A stretch of DNA of 64,000 nucleotides from Cyanoderma ruficeps (Eukaryota > Chordata > Aves > Passeriformes > Timaliidae): NCBI GenBank assembly GCA_008694505.1, contig VZDJ01000216.1, positions 2,713,539 to 2,777,538 of the forward strand, written 5' to 3'. A program made the position numbers and the translations under genes. Below are positions 48,101 through 63,593 of the stretch, piece by piece (position 1 is the first letter of the stretch; every line of letters begins with the position of its first letter). The notes beneath the pieces are model-generated. The model saw only the letters and a program-made list of their open reading frames with translations. It made no database searches and had not been told where the DNA came from.

Positions 48101-51100
48101 AGCATAGGAGGGGACAGGGACAACTCCACAGCCAGCCTGGAAGGGTTTGGGGGGGAAAATTATTTCCCCTGGTCTCCATTCTGATCTGAAGGTAAAAATA
48201 GGGAGCAGGATGTGACAGAGAAGGAGGTGGCAGGGGTTGGCAAGGACCTGGTGGTGGCACCTGGGGGAAACAAGGAGCCCCCTCCCATCTCAGCACCACC
48301 CTCAGCTGTTTCCTGTCCTGAAGAGGGAAGATGCTCAGGGCCGGAGGCTCCACGTCCATCAGCCAGGAACACAAACCAGGCTTGGGGGGACATAGGCCAA
48401 GTCGGGGGGTGATACAGGCCTGGCTGGGGCCTCTCACCTCGCCACCCCGTTGTGAAACTCCTCAGTTGCCTGGTAGTAGATGGTTATGGCCACGCGGGCG
48501 TCCGTGTCGAAGGTGAACTCCACGTTGTAGTGCACCTTGGCTTTGCTCACTTCTTCCCCGGGGGTCTTCACCTCCTCCGAGCACCTGGGGAGCACAGAGG
48601 GTCCAGGAGACGGGCCTTGGGGTGCTCCAGGACTAATCCCCTCGGCACCACAAGGGGCTGCTGCCCTCCATCAGGGGACACTGAGGCACAACAAGAGTGC
48701 CCGGCATGCCCAAGGTCACGCCTGCAGGCTGGGAAGTACCGCAGACAGATTTCAGCCGTAATCCCGAATCTCACGGCCCTGCCGCAATCCCCAGCCTCCC
48801 TCCAGCAAAGCCTTTCGAAGGTGGGGGAGGAAGAAGAAGCAAAGCACTTCAAAGGCAGCGCTAAAATCCTTTAATCCTGCGGCAGTGCCTGTGCTGGCAT
48901 GCGGGAGCCAGGAGGGGAAAGGGCACGTTCAGAGAGCAGCGGCTCATCCCTCCCTCTGCCCGTGCCGGACTGGGAACAGCCCCGGGCCCACCATCCATCC
49001 CTGGGAGCAGCCCCGTGCCCACCATCCACCCCTGGGAGCAGCCCCGTGCCCACCATCCATCCCTGGGAGCAGCCCTGTGCCCACCATCCACCCCTGGGAA
49101 CAGCCCCGGGCCCACCATCCACCCCTGGGAACAGCCCCGGGCCCACCATCCATCCCTGGCAGCACCCAGCCCCATCCATCCCTGGGAGCACCCAGCCCCA
49201 TCCATCCCTGGCAGCACCCAGCCCCATCCATCCCTGGGAGCACCCAGCCACTGTCCATCCCTGGCAGCACCCAGCCGGAGTCTCCCTGCCCGCGGCTCAG
49301 GGCCGGGGGTGCCCACACTCACTTGACAAGGCGCAGGGTGTCCTTGCGGATGTTGATTAAACTCCTGAGGGTCTTCACGGGTTCCTGAGGAGGTGGAGCA
49401 GCGTAAGGGAACTAGGACGAGAGAGACACCGGTGAAGGCAGGGGGGACACATGGGGAGACTACGGTGGCTGTGGACCCCCCCCAGTGACCCCAAACCAAC
49501 ACCCCACAGAGGGAATTGGGGTGGCCTAGGCATCCTGATGGGTGCTGAGCACCTGCAGCTCCTGCTGGCATTGGGGTACCAGGCAGCACGATGATGGGGA
49601 CATCCCTCCACAAACAGCAAGCCCAGGACAGCGGGGACAGTCTCACTGGGGAGGGGACACACAGAGGGGCTGTTCCTTGTCCCTTCAGCTGGAGGGCAAG
49701 GGGGACGTGGGGCACAGGGCAGGTGGCTGCTGATGGATTTTTATGCTGCTGGATGAGGCTGGGCAGAGAGGCTGAAGTTCCCTCTCTGCCCACCAGCCAA
49801 GAAAAAACAGGCACAAGTGTCCCTGTTTCCTCCCTGCGGTGGATGGGATTTGGGTGGTGGGATCCCTGCCAGCCCCGTGCCCAGAGCAGAGAGCCAGCAA
49901 GGTGTCTGAGCAGGAGCAGGCAGGCAGCAGCATCCCTCCTCCAAGGTGACATTGTCCTTCCCAGTCCTTTCTGTTCATGTGACAGGGGCTGCAGGGCTCC
50001 CTGGGGAGAGGGGACATTGTGGCACCCAGGGGACACCCTCTCCTTGGCACTGCAGTCACCCAAAGGAGACTGAGGGCAGTGGGGAAGGGATGCAGGACCC
50101 ACCTGCCCCCTCTCCATCCCCCAGGTAGGTTTAGCTCCAGGAGGGATCAGCCCTGAATAAGGCCCAGCTCGTTGGCAAACTGCCACCATGTGCCAGGGGA
50201 CAGCCAGAGCCAGGAGGGTGTCAGGTGCCATCAGGGATGGCTCAAAGAGCCTCAACTGCTGCCTCTGGAGAGGGAATAGTGTCCCATTGTCCCTCACCGA
50301 GGCCCCCACTGCACCCCAATACCAAGGGGACGAGACTGAATTGCGGGTGGCACTTGGGGATGCCCTGCAGGGAGCCACATGCCCATTTCCCACGTCCCTG
50401 GTGCTCTCACATCATCCCCTAACCTGTCCTCAAAGCCTTCATCACCTTTCCCGTCCCCAAAGCCCTGCAGACGAGGATGGCCGGGCTCAGAGGGACAGGA
50501 TGGGACAGGCAGAACCCCTCAGTGCAGCTCTGTCCCATCCCTGCTCCACCATCACCACGTCCACCCATCCCACAGCTCTGACCCCACAGGTGCCACCGAG
50601 GGCAGATCAAAGCGTGGGCTGCACACAGATGGCTGATGGCATCAGAGGCTTTGCAGGTGAATTCCCAGCAGAGAACTGCGTCCCACTGCTCTCATCCTCT
50701 CCAGGAGGGGGAAAGGGCAGCAGAGTCATTAAACTGCTGTTAACGAACTTTTTTATGAGTCACTAAATGTGCACCTGCAGAATTGAGCACCTGCAGAGTC
50801 ACCCATTGCAGCTGGAGGGGAGAGGGTGAGAACACGCCCCAGGCTGAAGCCCAGCCATGTTATGACATGTCGTGCCATGTCGTGATACGTCTCCTGTTAT
50901 TCAAACTAATGCAGTCATCCAAAATTGCTTTGTTGCACCTCACTCAATCAAACTGTGCCCAAACCAGCCCTGGCAGGGAAAGCGCCCATGGGTGCACCCC
51001 CCCCTCCTGCTGCAGCAGCCAGGGGTGGGCGACAGAGGAGGGAAGGGACAGCAAGGTCCCCTGGGTGCCACCCACAGGGGCCGTTGGGCTGGGCAGGATG

Positions 51101-54100
51101 GGGAAGTGCCGCAGGCAAATTTTGTGCTGCAGAAACCACTTTGGGCTCTTTCACTCCCACGTGTGAAAAGCACTTTCTGGGGGTGGTTGGATGATTTATT
51201 TTTTTTTTCTAAAATTTTACAAGCCAAGATTTTGCACATCAAAAAGGGGCTATTCAGAGCATGTTTTGCATCTCCACACTTTAAATCAAGCTGAAACACA
51301 ACAGAAAGAAAAATGGATAATGGTTGCGGTGAAGTTAAGAATGCCATCCACGTGCCTACAGCAACATTTGGTGCAGGCCAGCTTCTGTTAAAGTGAAATA
51401 AAATCCACCCTCAAAAGTCTGTCTTGGGGTTTTTCTACAAGTAAACCCCAGCAGCTTTGCGTGGGCAGGGAAACCCAGTGGCACATTTCAACAGTTCCTG
51501 GCTTCCCCTGTGCTCTCTGAGTGCCTCCAGCAGCTTTTAAACCTGCAACGCCCTTCCCAGCCCCTTGGGAACCTGTTCCCAGCTGGAAAATCCAGATTAT
51601 CATGTATCCGTGGAGGGGAGAACGTGCACAGCCTCCGGCTGCCCCGCACATCCCTGTCGCAGCAGCGCTGTTCATAGCTCAAAGTGCTCTGCTCACAGAG
51701 GACTTGGGACACAATTCTTCCGAGATCTCCTGACCCTTAATCCTCAAGGAACCCAAAATTAATCTCCCACCAAAAAGCAGTGGCCATCTTTAATGTTTCC
51801 CCCCCCAACCAGGACTGTCACAGAAGGCCAGAAAGCAAAAGTATCACAGCCAAGAAAAGCAACAGGACAGGACTTGGATGCAGCATCAGAGAGGCCCAAG
51901 TGTTGCCTGGACCCAGAACCAACAAAGATCCTCCCCAACTCTGCTCTGAGCCCCCAAAACTGGCCTGACCCAAAAGTCCAGCCCCAGAACCCCCCTGCTC
52001 CCCAGGGAGACGGGATCCTGGTCACAGCTCTGCAGCCCAGGGCCATCGGTAATTAAACCGGAGCAAAACAATTAGCTCGTGATGCTGTACTAGTTCTCTC
52101 TGCTGTTTCCAAGCTGTTCCTTTGCCTTCCCTGCTGCTCTGCTGTCGGTGCTGCTGACACAGGAGCTGCTCACTGGGCAGTTTAGAGGCTTTTACTGTAA
52201 TCAAGAGGATTTCTCAACACTCGCTGCTGGCAGAGACCCTGAGTGGTGATTTCTCATTTTCTGGGGAAGCGCAGAGGATGGAGAGAAAGGCACTGCACTG
52301 CCTTTGCCCACCCAGTGTTCACGTGCTCCTGACCTTGGCTCTGCTGGGATCCCTGCCCTGGCACAGCCCAGGGCTGGACACTTCCCTGCTGAAGGACCAC
52401 ATGATGCTGCCAAAAAATTACCAAAGCAAACTCCAAGAAGTAAACAGGAACCTTGCTGGCAGCAGGCAGTGCTTGAGAGCTGGGCCAAAGCACCAGGCAA
52501 GTTTATCTTGACTTAACAGAAAAGCTTTGGTGACTTTTAAGTCCTCACCCTGAATCTTTTGAATACCCGACCCCCCAGACTGCTCCAGCCACTGCTGGTG
52601 AGTTGTCCCACTGCTGAAAGGCACCTGGATGAGAGGGGGACATCACTCCCAGGCCGAATCCCTGCCCTCATTTCCTCCCTTTCCAAAGGCAGCAAGCACA
52701 AAACACCATCTCCAGGAGCCTGGGGTGTAGGGATCCCCCTGCAGCCGGGTTCCTTTGTGCCCTGAGACCAGCTGGAGCAGGCAGCACCCAGCGCTGCAAA
52801 ATCCATCCATGCTGGCCCCAGCCTCAGCCTACCCCCGCCTTTTTACTTTTATTTTATTTCTTTCCCTTTCTTGCTAGAGCTTGGGGAGTAATTTCATCTG
52901 TTCCTGTCCAAGCTGCTCTACTACCCTGAACCACACCAGCACCCCTGTGTTATGCCCCCCACCACGTGCCCTCCTGTCTCGGATATGGCTCCTGGATGAG
53001 ATGGGGAAAGCAAGAGAAAACACAGCTCTTGGAGAGGGAATGAGAAAGAAGTTGGATTAAATCAGCCCAATTCCCCTTCACCATAAATCCTGGAGAGAGG
53101 ACAGGCTGCAGCAGGGACCCAACCCCTGTAGGAGCCATCAGAGAACCCACTCAACCCGCTCCAGGCAGGCTGGGCTGGCTCTGCCCGTGGAGGGGGACAG
53201 CCTTGTCCCGCACACCCCACGGCACACAGAGCCGGCCCCGGTGTGGGAAGGGGCGTGCCTGTGCTCCGGATCCCCCCCAGCCCCGCCGGTACCCACCACC
53301 ACGGGCCGGTTCCCCAGGAAGTTGAGGTCGCTGTTCTCGCCGAAGAGGTACCCCTCGGGGTGCGTGGAGTCGAACTTCTCCCCGCCCATGATGAAGTGGT
53401 TGGCAAAGTAACTCCCTGAAATGAAAACAGAGCGAGCGGCTGAGCGGAGGGGGAGGAGGGGGCTCAGCCGGGCGATGGAGCGGCACGAAGCCACCGGATC
53501 GATGGCTCGGAGGTGGCTTTGTCCCCAGCGTCACCTTGCTGGGAGCCTTTCTGGTTGAGCTCGTACGCTGAGAGCCCCCAGGCAGGCAGAGGCTGCCAAG
53601 AAGCCACAGTCCCTGCCTGCCCTCCCCTCTCCCTGCATCCCACCCGCTTCGGCACCACGGTCCAAGCCTGGGCACACCGAGCTGGGATGGGGAGAGGCTG
53701 GTGCAGGGGCCCAGCCCCATGGCAGAGCTGGCCCTGGGGGCTGCTCCATCCGTGGGATTTACCAGTGCCTGCTCCCCTTTCCCTGTCTGGGAAATCCCTG
53801 TGAGCCCCAGTACGGCCTGAGCCACCCAAGGTCACCCTGACCTTCAGCCATCCCTGCACTGGCAGGAGATCCTGGTCCGTGGGGAAGGAGAGGAGACAGC
53901 TCCTGGGGCAGCAGAGCGGAGATAATGCTGGCCATAAACAACAGCTCATGCCCCGAGGAGGCAGGAGAGGCAGGGGCACAGCCTGACCTGCCAGAGAACC
54001 CTGTGAGCGCTGGAGGAGCCAGGCTGGCTCCCACATCCCCGGGGATGCTGCTGGGAAGGGCAGCACGGACCCGGCATACAGCCCTCAACACGGGCAGGGC

Positions 54101-57100
54101 TGCTCCTGCCCAAAGGATGCCACAGACCTCGTGTGCCACCCAAGGCAGCCTGTCCACAGCCAGACACTGCCCAGATTGGCTGCAGCTGCCACCAGGAAGG
54201 TGGGCAAAGCACAACTGAACCGAGTTCTGTCAGTTCTCAGCCTGCAGCCTTCCTTAAGAAGGGCTCACCTGCAGGAGGCAGGATTCTGGGGTCCTGAAGA
54301 CCCTCCAGGAGGTCAGCACCTGCCCTGCAGAGTGCTCCACATTGCTGTGATGAACACTGGGCAATGGCCAGGGTCCCTTTTTCCCTCACAGAGCCAAAAC
54401 ACTGGAATATCCTGGCCCTGAGCTGGAAGCAGCCCCCAGGTCAGGCACTTCTCCACTAGAGGAGAATTTCCTCCAGCCCAGCCAGGAGCCAACCGGTGCC
54501 TGCTCCTTGTCCATGAGATCTGGGCTGTATGGGGAAAGCATGTTGTGGCCAGGCAGGAGGGTTGGGACTTGAGGTGGGAAAATAAGGAAAAAGAAAGGTG
54601 GACAGGGATGGGGCAGCAGCAAGGGGTGAGCAGAAGCACAGGAGTCAGTCAGACATGGCCACAGTGTCCTGCATCCTGATGGCCACAGGGATTGGGTTTA
54701 GCTTATAAAAGCCCCAAACCCACCAGCACAGATCCATCTGCACCCCCTGGGGGACACCCCAAAACCAAACATTTGGGGACCACAGATAAAGGAGCTTAAG
54801 CCTAGGTTGCAGCTCTGCTTGTGGGTACTGAGGTCAGAGCTTGCAATCAGCTTCCAGCAGAGGCAGGGCCTGTCCAGGGCTGGATGAGGCTTTAATACTG
54901 CACTTAAACCCAAAACAGAGCCCAAAACCCAAGGGGAGGAGTAGGGAGCAATCTAACTTCAGGCCAGGAGGGGTGAGTGGGGTCACACAGCCCTGTCCCG
55001 AGGCCCCGTGGCACAGGGATGCCCGGATGCAGTGAGCCCATTGGCAAACGTCGACCATCAATTATTGATGGCTGCTGCTTTCAGGTCCCATTTTCCATGT
55101 ACATAATTTATAGGCAGCTTGCCTGGAAGGACTCGGCCACATGGAAAAAAAAAAAAGCCCCAAGAGCAAAGTGCCTTCAGAGCTGCCTGCAACAGCACAG
55201 CCAGGGGGGAATGGGGCCATCCAGAGCGTTTCCTGACACCGACTTGGAGCAAGAGCAGGAGATGGCAAAAAAATTACATTTAAACATGGAGAAAAGCCAC
55301 CCCAGCACTGAAAAAAAGCTGGAAAATGGAGCACAGGCTCTCTGTGATCGGCCCAGCCACAGTTTAGTGTGTGCTGGGGGCTCCCACAAGATGGGCAGAG
55401 AAGGTGAGGACCACGCTGCCAGCATCCAGCCTCCCTGTCAGGGGTTGGGAGCATCCCTGGGTGCTGCAGGCTCCCAGCACATCCCCCAAGAGGCTTCAAC
55501 TCCCTCTTGACAGCAGACAGAACCAGCTCTGTGCTCCCTCCCAGAAAAGGTGCTTGCTGTTAAACAAGAGGCTTGAGTCATGCCAGGCTTTTCCAGAGAA
55601 GCACCAGCGCAGGAAAGCCCAGGGCATCGGCAGGAGTGTGTCAGTGACCCCCTGGACATGGCTGGGGGGCAGAGCAGGGAAGCACCTTCCCAGCCACAGC
55701 CACCTTATTATGGGCTAACTGTAAATCCAACGCCCACTCCCAGGGAAGGAGAGCCTGTCAAGGACAGCCACATCTCGGGAAGGGCTGCACAGAGCGGCTG
55801 CTGGAAAGGAGGAATAAACACAAATTGTCTGAGGTTCCCAGAAAAAAAAAAAAAAAAAAAAAGGTCTTTGTGTCCTGCACATCTGCTGGCACCAGCACAT
55901 GGGACACATCTGGCACCAGCTGTCAGCTCCTTTTCCCCATGAGTGCCAGCAATGCCACCTTGTCCAGGTGACAGAGAAGGGTGAGGACCCTCATGTGTGC
56001 CCGTGGCCCTGGCATGCAGTGACACATGTCCTGCACCGTGCCCCAAGCCATCGCTGCCCTGCTGAGCTCTGGTACTGCAGCCTCTGGCTCTCCAACGTCA
56101 CAGCCTCACTCACCAAAGCTGCTGAAACAGAAAAGCTCATTCCCAGCTCATCCACACACTCCTGGTGAGGGAAGCACCGTGTTTGCACAGTTTGTGGTCA
56201 GCCCAGGCAGGTGGCCACGGCACGGTGCTGGCACAGGGACACCCTGCAGCTGCGGGTGCCAGCACAGGGTGCTGTGACGGGCTGGTTAAAGGCTGTGGGT
56301 GCTCCTGCCCCTGGGCAGCTCATTATTTAATTCCATGCTCCAAAGCGGGCAGCCAGAGCCCGCGGCAGCCGGAGCTGACGCCAAACCTGTCCCCAGCACT
56401 GCTGCGTCAGCCCTCGCACGCCCTGCCTCTGCCCCCACCTGGGGCTGTGCCCCCAGCACCGGGGGTGTCACTGCTGGATTAATCCCTGTGCTCCTGCCCC
56501 AGCCAGGGCAGCTCACAGCCACATGTGCCCCAGGGAAGGTCGGTGCCAACCTCAGCTGGGGCCAGGGGCTGAAAGCTGGAGACTTGCCCCAAAAGCCATC
56601 CCAGTAGCCAGGCAGTGGGCTCCGGCTGAGCCCGGCTGGCTCCGCCTCACAGTGGCAGCCATAGAAGTAAATCTCAGCCTTTGTTTCAAAAACTAGGGTT
56701 TAACTAATCCCATTGACAGCCGGTCTGGAGGGGATGGGACCCTCAGGATGGGAAGATGCTAAACTGGGACAAGGCACAGCTGCCCTCTTCCCATGGGCTG
56801 CATTGGCCATCCCGAGAGAGCCTATAGCCCAACAGCCAAAGCCACAGAGAGAGGGGAAATGCCCCAAGGTCCCATGAGATTCCCCTCCAGGACCACATTT
56901 CCAAGGCTGTTTCCAGGTGGCTTTCGAGGTGAGGGAAGCACTGCTGCCACAGAGGAATCAGCTCCACTGCCCAGCACGTCCTCCTTCGGCTGCCAGCAGT
57001 GCTGAAGACAAATCCCACTTGGATTAAAGGCACACCAGCCATAATCTCCCAGGGCCACCAGTCTGCCCTTATCCCAGTGCAGATGGCTGTGTCCTCACCT

Positions 57101-58627
57101 CCTGCCCCTCTCTCGGGGACCCTGGGCAGCACCAGGACCATCCCCCCCACTCTGCCCAGAGCCCAGCAGTGGGACCAGACCAGCTGAGCACAGCCAGAGG
57201 CCCCCGAAAGCCCGAGTTAAGCATCAGCCTGGTGACCTCTGCCAGCTGAGATAAGTTTGGAAGTTCCCAGCTGGGTGCACTTGCACCCTCCACCCCTTCG
57301 TACCCAGATATTTCGAGAGCCCCTAAATAAGACAGAGTCCCAAGGGAAAAACTTGTAATGCATGGAGACACCGTCCCTACAAAGAGCAATCCCCTGGATG
57401 GGCTGGTCCAGCCCGGCATCAAAGTGACAGAGGCCTTGAAACAAGGTAAAAAGGGGAGCTGGGGGAGCCCTGCAGGACGCCAGGCTGCCAAGGATCAGCC
57501 ATCTCCAGCCAGCTGTGCAACCTATTTTAGATTTAAAANAAAAAAAAAAAAAAAAAAAAAAAGCAAAGGCAAGCACAGCTTTTCAGGACAGGCACAGGGT
57601 TTGTGTTGCCTGTAATTCTTGCTAAGGAGGTCTTTAGTTGTAATTAGCGAGTAATTTGTCACAGCGCTAACGATCCGACCGTTTACCTTATCCTATTAAC
57701 TACCAAAATAGTTACCTATTAATAATATTTAGTGCTGCAAAGATCCTGTGCAATCTCCTCAGATGCACGCACGGTGCTCCGGGGCATCACCCACCGGTGC
57801 CCGTATTCCTGCGGCTCCGAAGCGCTGCCCACCCAAGGGCTGGACCCCCATCACCCCTCCCTCCCCAGCGTGCTCCCCTCGGACACCCGCCCAGCCCGGC
57901 CTTCGCAGGGAAAAGTGAGGCACGGAGGGGAGGGACGGATTTTCCAAGGTCACGCACAAGGTTTGAGACAGGGCCGGATTCGGGAGCGGGAGATGCATCA
58001 CCAGCAAACCTCGAGGCAGGGAGAGGAGCCGGGAAGGCGAAGGCTCCCCACGGCAGGGGCTGGGGTGCTACGATGGGGCAGAGCCCTGGGAAGGAGGGAT
58101 CCCCTCCAATCCCTCCCACCCCAGCCTCCCTCATCCTCCCGGGAATTTAAACCCAGGATTTTCCCCAGCAGCCAGCACCGGAGTAACCGGCTACCAAAAG
58201 CGTCTCCGGAGCCCGGCGCCGCAGATCACGGCTACAGAAATAATCGTAACAATAATGTCATTAAAGTCGCGTCAACTCAGCCAAGTTTGGGAAAGGGGGT
58301 GCGCTGGCAAAGGGGCGCCCGGAGAGGGGTGACCCCCATTCCTCCCGCGCCGCACTCACGCAGGGTGTCCCGCACCAGACCCAGATTTTTAGGGTGTCCC
58401 CCCTGCGCGTCAGCGTTTGCTCTGGGGTACGCAGGGTCACCCCCGCTCGGAGCAAGGTCGTGCCCAGTGCCCGCCCGACTCGCTCCCCACTCTCCCTCCC
58501 CATCGGCGGCACCGGGACGCCAGACCCCCGGGGGCTCACCGGATTTCGGGGGGTATCTGTAGACGGAATTGGCGGGGATATCCACTTCCTCCACCCCTGC
58601 GTTCTGCCGGCTGGTCAGAGCCCCCAT
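36070..58627 (-). CDS. RNF157: RING finger E3 ubiquitin ligase RNF157, 683 aa
   Basis: RNF157 is a cytoplasmic RING E3 ligase related to MGRN1, with reported roles in neuronal survival and cell-cycle control. Nineteen GT-AG exons give 684 codons with stop: 58540-58627, 53297-53415, 49323-49411, 48438-48584, 47766-47883, 47601-47667, 47401-47444, 46964-47011, 46638-46709, 45982-46141, 45020-45132, 44493-44731, 44308-44416, 43998-44109, 43375-43571, 43176-43241, 42816-42864, 41223-41333, 36070-36173. MGALTSRQ at the start fits an N-myristoylation signal (Gly2). Residues 30-260 are the MGRN1-type domain. The RING occupies about 277-315, with Cys277, Cys280, Cys292, His294, Cys298, Cys301, Cys312 and Cys315. 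The tail is rich in Ser, Pro and acidic residues. Human RNF157 is 679 aa. The last exon is the least conserved part. An alternative ending lies at 36640-36680. Synteny supports the call. Confidence 0.96.
36640..36680 (-). CDS. RNF157: RNF157 alternative exon with in-frame stop
   Basis: After acceptor CACGCAG this 41-nt exon reads, in the phase left by exon 18, AAVPDSCPINIEE and a TAG stop. The stop is followed directly by a donor GTGAGA. Inclusion would give a 662-aa protein ending INIEE instead of the 683-aa form. The stop touches the exon junction, so the transcript should escape nonsense-mediated decay. No transcript evidence is available. Confidence 0.5.
38100..39540 (+). mobile_element. 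Degenerate retroelement fragment, probably an old endogenous retrovirus env region
   Basis: An AT-rich island inside the GC-rich last large intron of RNF157, antisense to the gene. Plus-strand reading gives protein-like pieces at 38096-38446, around 38560-38700, at 38734-39039 and at 39446-39540, in different frames and interrupted by stops. One piece has the Gly/Ile/Val-rich, Asn-containing style of a retroviral transmembrane subunit. No LTR, gag or pol was recognised beside it. The coding capacity is clearly broken. The family was not identified, and a non-retroviral origin cannot be excluded. Confidence 0.45.
41223..41333 (-). CDS. RNF157: RNF157 coding exon 18
   Basis: Residues 613-649 plus one base, with CDNNNDMGIAHVKALDNKLC then SEACLP, close to the human protein. 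Donor GTGAGT. It can splice in phase either to 36640-36680 or to 36070-36173. Confidence 0.93.
42816..42864 (-). CDS. RNF157: RNF157 coding exon 17 (49 nt)
   Basis: Encodes GNDVLEDEDASPTQED plus one base (residues 597-612). Acceptor CCACAG, donor GTAAAA. Confidence 0.92.
43176..43241 (-). CDS. RNF157: RNF157 coding exon 16 (66 nt)
   Basis: Encodes 22 residues (575-596), STPVESPDLNFVSISAEERD then AE. Aligns with the human ESPDSNFAG...DAE segment. Donor GTAACC. Confidence 0.9.
43375..43571 (-). CDS. RNF157: RNF157 coding exon 15
   Basis: Residues 509-574. SSLAQSVMSMASSQSQHSQL, then SGSYIAPGTEEEEEEEGD. The run of glutamates is longer than in the human protein. Donor GTAGGG. Confidence 0.93.
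43998..44109 (-). CDS. RNF157: RNF157 coding exon 14
   Basis: Residues 472-508 plus one base, including GATPESENLTLSSSGAIDQS and TGTPLSSTISSPE, a serine/threonine-rich conserved tail segment. Donor GTACAG. Confidence 0.94.
44308..44416 (-). CDS. RNF157: RNF157 coding exon 13
   Basis: Completes Lys435 and runs to residue 471: SISQNSSILPEEEDEKSCTE then SELRVSRRRSPARHEE. Acidic, then basic. Donor GTGAGT. Confidence 0.93.
44493..44731 (-). CDS. RNF157: RNF157 coding exon 12
   Basis: Residues 356-434 plus two bases, the largest coding exon. Begins SSENIPPGYEVVSLLEALNG, then a proline- and glycine-rich region and GLKLKKSIS. GC-rich. Donor GTGAGT. Confidence 0.94.
45020..45132 (-). CDS. RNF157: RNF157 coding exon 11
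   Basis: Residues 318-355, including FRALLQIRAMRKKLGPLSPT and SQTSDSEEHS. The basic RKK stretch follows the RING directly. Donor GTCAGT. Confidence 0.95.
45801..45948. repeat. 20-bp minisatellite, about 7.4 copies
   Basis: Seven tandem units of AGATGCCAGCCC(A/G)TTCC(C/T)(A/G)G, at exact 20-bp spacing from 45801, plus a partial eighth. It lies in RNF157 intron 10, starting 34 bp after the RING exon's splice donor. Confidence 0.95.
45982..46141 (-). CDS. RNF157: RNF157 coding exon 10, RING domain
   Basis: Residues 265-317 plus one base. Holds the whole C3HC4 RING, from AECVVCLSDVRDTLILPCRH to NNCPICRL. All eight zinc ligands are present. The donor GTAAGG lies 34 bp from a 20-bp minisatellite. 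Confidence 0.97.
46638..46709 (-). CDS. RNF157: RNF157 coding exon 9
   Basis: Encodes VDGVSYLLQEIYGIENKYNT then QDSK (residues 241-264). Donor GTGTGT. Confidence 0.95.
46964..47011 (-). CDS. RNF157: RNF157 coding exon 8 (48 nt)
   Basis: Encodes HSDGTFCVKPLKQKQV (residues 225-240). Phase 0 at both ends; donor GTGAGT. Confidence 0.94.
47401..47444 (-). CDS. RNF157: RNF157 coding exon 7 (44 nt)
   Basis: Encodes EHSGHCHVLLATFEK (residues 210-224). Donor GTAAGT. Found by matching the family order and phase. Confidence 0.94.
47601..47667 (-). CDS. RNF157: RNF157 coding exon 6
   Basis: Residues 188-209 plus one base: LGFDLDREVYPMVVQAVVDE then GE. Acceptor CTGCAG, donor GTGAGG. Confidence 0.94.
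47766..47883 (-). CDS. RNF157: RNF157 coding exon 5
   Basis: Residues 148-187, including SETVHYKRGVCQQFCVPSHT and IDPSEWSEEE. Acceptor GGGACAG, donor GTGGGT. Confidence 0.95.
47985..48002. repeat. (TG)n microsatellite with one undetermined base
   Basis: A TG dinucleotide run in RNF157 intron 4, with an N at 47997. Confidence 0.85.
48438..48584 (-). CDS. RNF157: RNF157 coding exon 4
   Basis: Residues 99-147 plus two bases, including KAKVHYNVEFTFDTDARVAI and TIYYQATEEF, a conserved beta-rich segment. Donor GTGAGA. Confidence 0.95.
48971..49275. repeat. Compound minisatellite of 31-bp then about 27-bp units
   Basis: Units built on CCATCCATCCCTGGGAGCAG repeat at 31-bp spacing from 48991 (49022, 49053, 49084, 49115), then shorten to about 27 bp. 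The array sits in RNF157 intron 3, about 50 bp past the exon 3 donor. It creates long spurious open frames on both strands. Confidence 0.93.
49323..49411 (-). CDS. RNF157: RNF157 coding exon 3
   Basis: Residues 70-98 plus two bases: FPYAAPPPQEPVKTLRSLIN then IRKDTLRLV. Acceptor CTAG, donor GTGAGT. A minisatellite lies about 50 bp past the donor. Confidence 0.95.
53297..53415 (-). CDS. RNF157: RNF157 coding exon 2
   Basis: Residues 30-69, with YFANHFIMGGEKFDSTHPEG and YLFGENSDLNFLGNRPVV, the signature of the MGRN1/RNF157 family. Donor GTGGGT. Confidence 0.96.
55842..55862. repeat. Poly(A) run in RNF157 intron 1
   Basis: Twenty-one consecutive A bases. Confidence 0.9.
57535..57562. repeat. 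Poly(A) run with an undetermined base in RNF157 intron 1
   Basis: An A homopolymer with an N at 57539. Confidence 0.9.
58540..58627 (-). CDS. RNF157: RNF157 coding exon 1
   Basis: Residues 1-29 plus one base: MGALTSRQNAGVEEVDIPAN then SVYRYPPKS. Donor GTGAGC. It sits in a CpG island. Human RNF157 differs at only a couple of positions. Confidence 0.95.
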
Positions 58628-58880
58628 GGCCGGGCCGGGGCTCAGCGGGCGGGGGGCGGCGGGGAGTCCTCCCGCCCGGGACCGGGACGGGGGCCGGGAC
58701 CGGGGCTGGCGGGGGCCCCCGCCCGCAGCATCCTCCGCTCCGCTCTGCGCCGCGCCCGGCGCCGCCTCCGCGGCACCGCGGGGCTGCGACATTCGGGGCG
58801 GGGCCGCCATCAGCCGGCACGCCCCGACCCGCCCCGGCTCGGTCCGGCTCAGCGGTGGGGTGAGGGGACGAGCTGCTGCC
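58628..58880 (-). promoter_or_regulatory. RNF157: RNF157 CpG-island promoter
   Basis: Dense CpG and GC boxes (GGGGCGGGGC type) lie directly upstream of the RNF157 start codon and cover exon 1. No TATA box is seen. The start site could not be placed exactly. Confidence 0.6.

Positions 58881-63593
<4,713 letters not shown>

Noticed and set aside
48861..50393. A 510-codon minus-strand open frame over RNF157 intron 3 and exon 3
   Set aside because: Its length comes from the minisatellite at 48971-49275, and it runs through the true RNF157 exon 3 in another frame.
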